A DNA stretch of 13,440 bases from Bacteroidales bacterium. Lineage in GTDB: Bacteria > Bacteroidota > Bacteroidia > Bacteroidales > VadinHA17. The notes below the pieces were generated by a model. The model saw only the letters and a list, made by a program, of their open reading frames with translations. It did no database searches and was not told the origin of the DNA. Positions 7,776 to 13,440 of this stretch are shown in pieces (the first letter of the stretch is position 1; every line of letters begins with the position of its first letter). The DNA is taken from positions 1 through 13,440 of the forward strand of contig JABUEV010000018.1 in NCBI GenBank assembly GCA_013314865.1, written 5' to 3'. The position numbers were made by a program, and so were the translations under genes.

Positions 7776-9068
7776 TCACAGGACTCTGATAAGATAATAA
7801 TTCTTCCTGCCTTTCTGAACCAGAATATATTTATTGTTCAGCAGGTAACTCGTGTCAACTGTTTCTTCAGGATTTTCAATTTTTGTCTTATTTATGCTTA
7901 ATCCTCCCCCCTGAACCAATCTTCTTACTTCTCCCCTTGAGCTGCAAATCTGAGAATGATCTGCACAAAGAGCAGTTGCTGTGATACCTTTACTGACAAC
8001 TTCCCTGTCTACATCATAAACCGGAACTCCTTCAAAAACTGTCAGAAAAGTAGCTTCATCCATTCTCTTCAAAGTTTCCGTAGTTCCTTTTCCGAACAAT
8101 ATTTGTGATGCTCCTACAGCATTCTGGTATTCCTCCCTGGAATGGACCATAACAGTAACTTCTTCGGCAAGCCTTTTCTGAAGGATTCGTTCGTGAGGAG
8201 ATTTCTTGTGTTCAGCAACAAGATGATCTATCTCATCGCGATCAAGCAGTGTGAAGATTTTTATATATTGTTCAGCGTCTGCGTCTGAAACATTAAGCCA
8301 GAACTGATAAAACCTGTATGGAGAAGTCTTTGCAGGATCGAGCCATACATTCCCCGACTCGGTCTTTCCGAACTTTGATCCGTCGGCTTTCTTTATCAGA
8401 GGGCATGTCAGAGCAAAAGCCTCGCCACCTGTTTTACGTCTTATCAGCTCAGTTCCGGTTACGATGTTTCCCCATTGATCGGACCCTCCCATCTGAAGCT
8501 TGCAGCCTAAATCCCTGTAAAGGTGCAGGAAATCTGTTCCCTGTACAAGCTGGTAAGAGAACTCTGTGAAGGACATTCCTTCGCCTGCTTCCGATCCCAG
8601 TCTTTTTTTTACCGAGTCCTTTGCCATCATGTAATTGACGGTGATATGTTTGCCTATTTCACGTATGAAGCCAAGGAAAGAATAGTCTTTCATCCAGTCG
8701 TAATTATTGACCATGATAGCTCTGTTCGGTCTTTCAGGACTGAAATCAAGGAATCTCATCAGCTGTTTTTTTATCGCCTCCTGATTATATCTGAGGGTTT
8801 CCTCGTCGATCAGGTTTCTCTCTTCTGATTTACCGGAAGGGTCTCCAATCATTCCGGTTGCACCTCCTACGAGTACTACAGGTACATGTCCGGCACGCTG
8901 AAAATGCACCAGAAGCATAACCTGAACCAGGTGACCGATATGCAGTGAATCAGCAGTAGGATCAAATCCAATATAACCGGTAGTAACTTCACGCTGAAGT
9001 AATTCTTCAGTTCCGGGCATGATATCGTGCAGCATGCCTCTCCATTTCAGCTCCTCAATAAAGTTCAT
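7776..9068 (-). CDS. tyrS: Tyrosyl-tRNA synthetase
   Basis: Class I aminoacyl-tRNA synthetase that charges tRNA-Tyr. The Rossmann core has [15 protein letters not shown] with the HIGH motif at 43-46, the tyrosine pocket around [10 protein letters not shown] (192-201), and the KMSKS-equivalent KFGKT at 232-236, the usual form in bacterial TyrRS. The C-terminal S4-like RNA-binding domain covers about 357-425 ([17 protein letters not shown]). At 430 residues the protein is full length. It lies 41 bases downstream of the CvpA-family gene, and a perfect -7 box in that gap suggests it can also be transcribed alone. Its stop codon is 3 bases from that of the convergent phosphatase gene. Confidence 0.98.
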   Translation of the reverse strand: MNFIEELKWRGMLHDIMPGTEELLQREVTTGYIGFDPTADSLHIGHLVQVMLLVHFQRAGHVPVVLVGGATGMIGDPSGKSEERNLIDEETLRYNQEAIKKQLMRFLDFSPERPNRAIMVNNYDWMKDYSFLGFIREIGKHITVNYMMAKDSVKKRLGSEAGEGMSFTEFSYQLVQGTDFLHLYRDLGCKLQMGGSDQWGNIVTGTELIRRKTGGEAFALTCPLIKKADGSKFGKTESGNVWLDPAKTSPYRFYQFWLNVSDADAEQYIKIFTLLDRDEIDHLVAEHKKSPHERILQKRLAEEVTVMVHSREEYQNAVGASQILFGKGTTETLKRMDEATFLTVFEGVPVYDVDREVVSKGITATALCADHSQICSSRGEVRRLVQGGGLSINKTKIENPEETVDTSYLLNNKYILVQKGRKNYYLIRVL

Positions 9069-9091
9069 AAACCTGATTTTTTTCAGATCTG

Positions 9092-9099
9092 CAAATATA
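9092..9099 (-). promoter_or_regulatory. Candidate -7 box of a tyrS promoter
   Basis: The minus strand reads TATATTTG, an exact match to the Bacteroidota -7 consensus TAnnTTTG, in the 41-base gap between the CvpA-family gene and tyrS. A clear -33 TTTG at 19 to 21 bases upstream is not seen. A start near 9085 would give a leader of about 17 bases before the tyrS ATG. Confidence 0.35.
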
Positions 9100-9109
9100 G
9101 CAAACCGAT

Positions 9110-9646
9110 CTATATCATGACCTCATCCGGATTCTTTTTCAGCCTGTCGAAGGTCTTGTCGTTTGTTCCTTCTCCGATGACAGGGAAAATGGCCGGAGCA
9201 ATATCGGCAATCGGATTATAGAATTTTGACTGTTTGATTTTTTCCTCCGGAAGGAAAGGATGTTTTGCATGGATGGCATTCAGCACAACAAATAAAATAC
9301 TTAACAACAGAGCTGTTTTGAACACTCCGAAAACCATTCCCAGAAGCCTGTTCAGAAATCCGAGAGAAACAGCTTTTACAAATCTGTCGGCAACAATTCC
9401 GACGAAATGAATGATTATTACAATTATTCCAAAAGTAATCAGGAATGCCAGTATTCCCACGTACTTGCCTGTCATGTCAAAAAAATCGTACAGTTTTTCG
9501 GCTGTCAGGCCTGAGAATTTTATTGCGCCCCATATTCCAAGCACCAGTGCTGTGAGTGAGGCAAGCTCTTTTACCAGTCCGTCGGTAAATCCCTTGAAAA
9601 GGCCCAGAACCAGCAGAATCAGAATTACAAAATCTATCCAGTTCAC
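9110..9646 (-). CDS. CvpA-family membrane protein
   Basis: Inner-membrane protein of the CvpA family, named after the E. coli protein needed for colicin V production; the biochemical role of the family is not settled. Four hydrophobic segments are visible: about 3-18 ([17 protein letters not shown]), 28-46, 62-85 ([19 protein letters not shown]) and 98-122 ([19 protein letters not shown]). The Gly-rich start of the first segment with [13 protein letters not shown] and the [12 protein letters not shown] segment are typical of the family. A soluble tail follows from about residue 125, with PVIGEGTND near the end. At 178 residues it has the expected size. It is first in a two-gene unit with tyrS. 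Confidence 0.9.
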   Translation of the reverse strand: MNWIDFVILILLVLGLFKGFTDGLVKELASLTALVLGIWGAIKFSGLTAEKLYDFFDMTGKYVGILAFLITFGIIVIIIHFVGIVADRFVKAVSLGFLNRLLGMVFGVFKTALLLSILFVVLNAIHAKHPFLPEEKIKQSKFYNPIADIAPAIFPVIGEGTNDKTFDRLKKNPDEVMI

Positions 9647-9724
9647 TGCAAAGAAAATTAATTGATGAAAGTATAAAGAAATGTGATTAATGCAAAAAGA
9701 ATTTTATCTGACGGTAATAAATGC

Positions 9725-9748
9725 AGGATAACATATCATAGCTATCCT
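9725..9748. repeat. Short inverted repeat upstream of the CvpA-family gene
   Basis: AGGATA (9725-9730) and TATCCT (9743-9748) form a 6-bp inverted repeat around a 12-base AT-rich loop that contains the palindrome half ATAGCTAT (9738-9745). It lies about 80 bases upstream of the minus-strand CvpA-family start. It could be an operator or chance; the rest of 9647-9838 shows nothing else I can name. Confidence 0.2.
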
Positions 9749-9838
9749 TATGTTGTAAAATTATCACAGTAATCAATTAATACAGCTTATGCAGTGTCAT
9801 AGTTAAGCAGGTCAATGCCATATTATAAGTTTAGTCGA

Positions 9839-9869
9839 TTTGTAATCCTGAAAAAAAGATTTATTTTTA
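9839..9869 (+). promoter_or_regulatory. Bacteroidota-type promoter for tRNA-Arg
   Basis: TTTG (9839-9842) is followed after exactly 19 bases by TATTTTTA (9862-9869), one mismatch from TAnnTTTG. The predicted start, near 9876, is about 9 bases before the mature tRNA 5' end at 9885, which fits a stable RNA with a short leader. Confidence 0.6.
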
Positions 9870-9884
9870 CAGCCCGTTATTTTC

Positions 9885-9956
9885 GGCCTCATAGTTCAAC
9901 GGATAGAACGGCGGTTTCCTAAACCGTAAATCCAGGTTCGATTCCTGGTGGGGCTA
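9885..9956 (+). tRNA. tRNA-Arg, anticodon CCT
   Basis: The 72 bases fold as a full cloverleaf. The acceptor stem is GGCCTCA (9885-9891) with TGGGGCT (9949-9955), including two G-T pairs, and the discriminator base is A (9956). The D stem is GTTC/GAAC (9894-9897, 9906-9909) with GG in the loop. The anticodon stem is GCGGT/ACCGT (9911-9915, 9923-9927) around the loop TTCCTAA, so the anticodon at 9918-9920 is CCT and the codon read is AGG. A 4-base variable loop is followed by the T stem CCAGG/CCTGG with the loop TTCGATT. CCA is not encoded. No integrase or duplicated tRNA end is visible nearby. Confidence 0.97.
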
Positions 9957-9963
9957 CAAAGGT

Positions 9964-10000
9964 AAGCGCAGCTTTTAAGCAATTGAGCAGGCGCTTTTTT
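9964..10000 (+). terminator. Terminator of the tRNA-Arg transcript
   Basis: AAGCGC (9964-9969) pairs with GCGCTT (9991-9996), and the T run continues to 10000. The 21-base interior holds a second small hairpin, GCTT-TT-AAGC (9971-9980). It begins 7 bases after the tRNA and is the evident end of that transcript. Confidence 0.75.
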
Positions 10001-10121
10001 ATTTTAAGATCATTTATGATCAGGTTTTCTGCCTTTGTCTTTTTAGAAACCTCACAATGTTCTCCCGGAAAGCAATAATTCTCTAATCCGTATTCAGGTC
10101 ATCATATCAAAAGATATATTG

Positions 10122-10129
10122 TAATTTTG
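10122..10129 (+). promoter_or_regulatory. Candidate -7 box of the two-component operon
   Basis: TAATTTTG matches the Bacteroidota -7 consensus TAnnTTTG exactly. The -33 region (about 10097-10103) lacks a good TTTG, so the promoter may depend on an activator, or may be weak. The start would be near 10136, a very short leader before the ATG at 10147. The stretch 10001-10121 holds nothing else I recognise. Confidence 0.45.
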
Positions 10130-10146
10130 CATAAACTGTTATTGTC

Positions 10147-10839
10147 ATGGCCGACGTCAGCATTCTTATAGTTGAAGATGAACAGCGAGTGGCAGAGATT
10201 CTCAAAAAGCAGATCGAAGAGGCAGGCTACAAAGCTGATATAGCACTTGACGGATATATAGGAAAAAAACTGGCAGAGAAAAACAAGTATAATCTCATCA
10301 TTCTTGATATTAATCTTCCACTCATTAATGGTTATGACCTCTGCAGGGAGATCCGTAAAAGCGACAGCAATGTACCTGTCATTATGCTTACGGCATTTGG
10401 CACTCCTGACAACAAGATTGAAGGATTTGACGCAGGCGCAGATGATTATATCATAAAGCCTTTTGACTTCAGGGAACTGCTGGCTCGAATCAATGTCTTT
10501 TTAAAACGTTCGGATAACACTTCCAGGTCGTCAGATAAACTTAAACTGGCTGATCTTGAAATGGATCTGAATACTAAAACCGTGATTCGCGGAAACAAAA
10601 AGATTGATCTGACTGCAAAAGAGTTCCAACTGCTTGAAACATTCCTGAGAAACAAAGGGAAACTTCTGTCAAGGGAGTTCATTATTGAGAAAGTCTGGGG
10701 TATTGACTTTGAAGCTGCAACAAATATAATTGATGTGTATGTCAATTATCTGAGGAAAAAGATTGACAAGGATTTTGAGCCTAAGCTAATTCATACAAAG
10801 TTTGGATTCGGATTTTACTGCAGTGAAACCAAAATGTAG
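10147..10839 (+). CDS. OmpR/PhoB-family response regulator
   Basis: DNA-binding transcription regulator of a two-component system. The receiver domain (about 4-118) has the acidic pair Glu10/Asp11 in LIVEDEQ, the phospho-acceptor Asp54 in IILDINLP, Thr82 in MLTAFG, and Lys104 in YIIKPFDF, so all phosphorylation residues are present. The winged-helix domain (about 133-226) contains LTAKEFQLLETFLRNKGKLL and the recognition region ending NIIDVYVNYLRKKID, and closes with FGFGFYC. At 230 residues it is standard for the class. The partner kinase starts three bases after the stop, so the pair is translationally coupled. The regulated genes cannot be read from this window. Confidence 0.97.
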   Translation: MADVSILIVEDEQRVAEILKKQIEEAGYKADIALDGYIGKKLAEKNKYNLIILDINLPLINGYDLCREIRKSDSNVPVIMLTAFGTPDNKIEGFDAGADDYIIKPFDFRELLARINVFLKRSDNTSRSSDKLKLADLEMDLNTKTVIRGNKKIDLTAKEFQLLETFLRNKGKLLSREFIIEKVWGIDFEAATNIIDVYVNYLRKKIDKDFEPKLIHTKFGFGFYCSETKM

Positions 10840-10842
10840 ACC

Positions 10843-12195
10843 ATGACAATAAAAGTAAGACTATCACTGCAATTCACTCTGCTTGTAACAGTAATATTAT
10901 TGTTCTTTTCGGTGCTGGTCTATTATTTTTCCTACACAAGCCAGGTTGCAAAATTTCGCAGAAGCCTGTTCGACAGCGCCAGGAATACGGCAACGCTTTT
11001 TATAAATGTGGAGGAGATTGACTCTCTTTTGCTGAATAAAATCCAGCAATCAACAGTTTCATGGGAAAGAGAAGAGCTTGCGCTTACAGATTCAGCGTTT
11101 AATCTTATCTATGGGAACAATCTTCAATACCTCTCCGACAGTTCGACTTTTGAAAATTATGCCAGGGAATCAGTGAATTATTTTTCAATCAGAGAGAAAG
11201 ATGGGGTTTGTTATAAACATTCCTACGGCAACCGTACTTATTTTGTTTATGCTATGGCATTCGACAGGTCGCGCAGTGAAAACCTTGAGGAACTGAAGAG
11301 GTTCCTGTTCTGGAGTATCATAATAAGCATATCCCTTTCAGTGATTCTGTCATATTTGTTTTCCAAGAGAGCAATAAAACCTATTTCAAAGATTATTAAG
11401 AACGTTAAGGAGATCAATTCATATAAGCTTGGCACGAGGCTGGATGAAGGGGCACGTAAAGATGAGATTGACCAGCTGGCAATCACGTTCAACGAGATGC
11501 TCTCAAACCTTGAAATAGCTTTCAGGAACCAGGAAGATTTCGTATCAAATGCATCACATCAGCTCCGCACGCCGCTTGCAGTTATGATAGGTGAAAGCGA
11601 CTATATTTTAAGCCATGAACAGAAAAAAGAAGAGTATGTCACTCATATTGCAAGATTATTCAATGATCTTAAGAATATGAACACTCTTCTTAACAGCCTT
11701 CTTGAGCTTGCCCAGATAAACAGGAGCGACAATATAAATCTGATGCCTACGCGGCTTGATGAATTAATCTTCAATGCCATCCAGCAGACAAAGAGCAAAT
11801 ATCCGGGTCGAAGGATAATACCAAAAATTCAGTATCCTGAAAATGAAAACGATTTGATTGTCAGCGTCAATTCGGGTCTTCTGTCTATGGCTTTCAGCAA
11901 TATTATCGACAATGCGTGCAAGTTTTCAGATGATGATGTTACAGTAGAGTTTGAGATCCTGAATGATCTTATCAAGGTAATAATTTCAGATAAAGGAATC
12001 GGGATTCCGGCAGAAGAGATAGAGAACGTCTTTCTTCCTTTCAACAGAGGCTCCAACGCCAGGTTTAAAAGCGGATATGGTATAGGTCTTGCTCTAGTAA
12101 AAAGGATTATTGACCTTCATGATGCAAAAATCAATGTTATCAGCTCCGAAGAAGCAGGGACGAAATTTGAACTGACATTTAAAAGAGTCCGTTAA
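10843..12195 (+). CDS. Membrane sensor histidine kinase
   Basis: Transmembrane kinase partner of the response regulator directly upstream. Membrane segments at about 9-30 and 153-173 enclose a periplasmic sensor of roughly 120 residues with no fold I recognise. A HAMP linker follows (about 174-226; RAIKPISKII). The dimerisation domain carries the phospho-acceptor His239 in SNASHQLRTPLAV, with Gln in place of the more common Glu after His. The ATPase domain has the N box SNIIDNACKFS (Asn357), the G1 box SDKGIGIP (Asp383), the F box FLPFNRGS and the G2 box GYGIGLAL (411-418), so it should be active. The signal is unknown. The length of 450 is normal. Confidence 0.96.
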   Translation: MTIKVRLSLQFTLLVTVILLFFSVLVYYFSYTSQVAKFRRSLFDSARNTATLFINVEEIDSLLLNKIQQSTVSWEREELALTDSAFNLIYGNNLQYLSDSSTFENYARESVNYFSIREKDGVCYKHSYGNRTYFVYAMAFDRSRSENLEELKRFLFWSIIISISLSVILSYLFSKRAIKPISKIIKNVKEINSYKLGTRLDEGARKDEIDQLAITFNEMLSNLEIAFRNQEDFVSNASHQLRTPLAVMIGESDYILSHEQKKEEYVTHIARLFNDLKNMNTLLNSLLELAQINRSDNINLMPTRLDELIFNAIQQTKSKYPGRRIIPKIQYPENENDLIVSVNSGLLSMAFSNIIDNACKFSDDDVTVEFEILNDLIKVIISDKGIGIPAEEIENVFLPFNRGSNARFKSGYGIGLALVKRIIDLHDAKINVISSEEAGTKFELTFKRVR

Positions 12196-12204
12196 ACGGA
12201 TTCT
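12184..12204. terminator. Candidate bidirectional terminator between the kinase and the hydrolase
   Basis: A 9-bp stem with one G-T pair (12184-12192 with 12196-12204) closes a 3-base loop formed by the last two bases of the kinase stop codon region (12193-12195, TAA). The plus-strand side is followed by a T-rich stretch (12206-12219), and on the minus strand by CTTTT. Both tails are imperfect, so termination strength is uncertain, but the placement between two convergent genes fits. Confidence 0.5.
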
Positions 12205-12209
12205 CAGAA

Positions 12210-13440
12210 TTATTTTATTACCGCCTGTCTGCTGACCGGAGGAATTAAACCCGAATGAATCCCGAATAATCTTTTGTGAGTTTCCCTGGCAGCATTCACA
12301 AGTTCACGGTACGGCTGATCGGTGACATCCACAAATCCAATATTATAGTTTTCTCCGTCGTTACGGCCTGTTGAAGGCTGATCCCACCACTGGAACCAGT
12401 GAGTGCCGATAAGAGAAGGATGAGCAACGGCGTTTTCCACATAATACCTGTAAGCGACTCCCCTCTCTTCCTGACTTATCGTCTGTTTCAGTCCTGGTGA
12501 CAGTCCGCGGCCCGGAGTTCCAAAATGGAATTCTCCTATGATAATTGGCAATCCGGTCAGTTCGTCTATCTTTATTAGAATTTCCGGAGAAGCTGAGTAA
12601 TTGTAAATGTTCAGGCTGAAGACATCAAATCCTGCTTCGGCTGAGGCTTTGATAATTTCATCAGGAGGGTTTCCTCCAAATCTCAGTCCAAGATTAAGAT
12701 GATTTGGGTCGTACTTTTTGATGGCTGAATTTATTATCCTGATAAACTTTGTATAAGTGTTATAGACAAACTCCCTTCGCCGATCAGGGGTATCATCATC
12801 AGCCAGGAAATTCTGAAGTGCCTTTTTCATGGGTGTTTCCTTTCCTTCCAGAATCACCCTGACAAGTTCCTGTTCGCGGCCAGGCCATGGTGGTTCATTT
12901 CCGACAAAATAACCAAGGAGGAAGGGATCATTTTTAAGGGGTTCGCACTGACGTTTTGCAGACTCGTCGACCTTTGCCGGATATTCAGGGTCATAAACAT
13001 CAGGCATTCCCATTGTTTGAGCATCAAATCCCCATGCTCCAAGTGTTGCAACATACGGTTTTCTCTGGCTCCGGCCAAAATTAGCATCAGACCAGTTGGC
13101 GATGGTATTAAGCCCCCAGTCTTCCATTCTCCTCACCGTAAAATCCATCCACTTGCGATAATAATCCTCTCCAAACCTTCGGTACAGATTCCAGGTGTAA
13201 AAAGCTGTCTTCCCCAGGCGCTTATCGACTTTGGAAAGCTCTTCGGGGACAAATTCCCTGAAAATATATTCCCGGCCTTCCGGCCTTGCAAATGAGCCGC
13301 CCGGATTAATTCCTGTGCTTCCTGCTGAAATAAAATAATAACCTTCCGGGTCAATAAACCACCATTTCCCGTCTATTTTCTCAACCCTGAAGAAGCCTGT
13401 TGCTTTGGATTTTGCTTCCAAAAAGCCACCGTATTTCGAG
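12210..13440 (-). CDS. GH50 beta-agarase-like glycoside hydrolase, 5' end outside the window
   Basis: Clan GH-A (beta/alpha)8 glycoside hydrolase, probably attacking a galactan such as agarose or a related polymer. The frame stays open to the window edge: upstream of a TTG at 13421 it continues as KYGGFLEAKSK, so that TTG is not a convincing start and the N-terminus is missing. The visible part begins TGFFRVEKIDGKWWFIDPEG, as in agarase-like proteins. Counting from the TTG, the acid/base candidate is Glu176 in FVGNEPPW and the nucleophile candidate is Glu297 in IIGEFHFG, followed by HWFQWWDQPSTGR (341-353) and GENYNIGFVDVTD (356-368). These motifs recall GH50, but a related unclassified GH-A family is possible. 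Whether it is secreted cannot be seen because the N-terminus is absent. It is convergent with the kinase gene. Confidence 0.78.
   Translation of the reverse strand, partial: SKYGGFLEAKSKATGFFRVEKIDGKWWFIDPEGYYFISAGSTGINPGGSFARPEGREYIFREFVPEELSKVDKRLGKTAFYTWNLYRRFGEDYYRKWMDFTVRRMEDWGLNTIANWSDANFGRSQRKPYVATLGAWGFDAQTMGMPDVYDPEYPAKVDESAKRQCEPLKNDPFLLGYFVGNEPPWPGREQELVRVILEGKETPMKKALQNFLADDDTPDRRREFVYNTYTKFIRIINSAIKKYDPNHLNLGLRFGGNPPDEIIKASAEAGFDVFSLNIYNYSASPEILIKIDELTGLPIIIGEFHFGTPGRGLSPGLKQTISQEERGVAYRYYVENAVAHPSLIGTHWFQWWDQPSTGRNDGENYNIGFVDVTDQPYRELVNAARETHKRLFGIHSGLIPPVSRQAVIK

Noticed and set aside
9878..9885. TATTTTCG as the -7 box of the tRNA promoter
   Set aside because: It overlaps the first base of the mature tRNA; the TTTG-N19-TATTTTTA pair at 9839-9869 has correct spacing and position.
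9885..10146. tRNA-Arg as the attachment site of an integrated element
   Set aside because: No integrase, no repeated tRNA 3' end and ordinary chromosomal genes on both sides.
13419..13421. TTG as the start of the glycoside hydrolase
   Set aside because: The frame is open to the window edge with agarase-like residues (KYGGF) before the TTG, so the gene is better treated as partial.

Overview
The window looks like a stretch of core chromosome from a member of the Bacteroidota, probably Bacteroidales-like. The reasons are the low-to-moderate GC content, weak use of Shine-Dalgarno sites, several promoter candidates of the Bacteroidota TTTG-N19-TAnnTTTG type, no CCA encoded on the tRNA, and the gene families present (class IIB aldolase, TolC/HlyD pair, DUF3108 protein, EF-P, CvpA family, OmpR-type two-component pair). 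No insertion sequence, integrase, CRISPR array or phage gene was found.

Layout. (1) 89-1504, minus strand: a 74-residue ribbon-helix-helix-like protein lies downstream of a class II fructose-bisphosphate aldolase; a strong hairpin terminator separates them. (2) 1505-1743: divergent intergenic region with an aldolase promoter and a nested dyad in the leader of the next operon. (3) 1744-7772, plus strand: a tight six-gene run made of a TolC-type outer-membrane channel, a MacA/HlyD-type periplasmic adaptor, TsaB (tRNA t6A synthesis), a secreted DUF3108 protein, elongation factor P, and a GAF plus SpoIIE/RsbU-type phosphatase. Gaps are 8 to 31 bases, so one transcription unit is plausible. (4) 7776-9646, minus strand: tyrosyl-tRNA synthetase behind a CvpA-family membrane protein; tyrS meets the phosphatase gene tail to tail with 3 bases between stop codons. 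(5) 9647-10146: tRNA-Arg(CCT) with its own promoter and terminator. (6) 10147-12195: OmpR-family response regulator and membrane histidine kinase, three bases apart. (7) 12210-13440, minus strand: a clan GH-A glycoside hydrolase resembling GH50 beta-agarases, with its 5' end outside the window.

Functionally the window mixes translation (TsaB, EF-P, TyrRS, tRNA-Arg), envelope export, signalling (phosphatase, two-component pair) and polysaccharide breakdown. Three translation-related genes fall in the central operon and its convergent neighbour.

I found no clearly new biological system. The items most worth a second look are the nested dyad before the tolC-like gene, the efflux channel/adaptor pair without its inner-membrane pump, the tsaB-DUF3108-efp-phosphatase arrangement, and the truncated agarase-like hydrolase.
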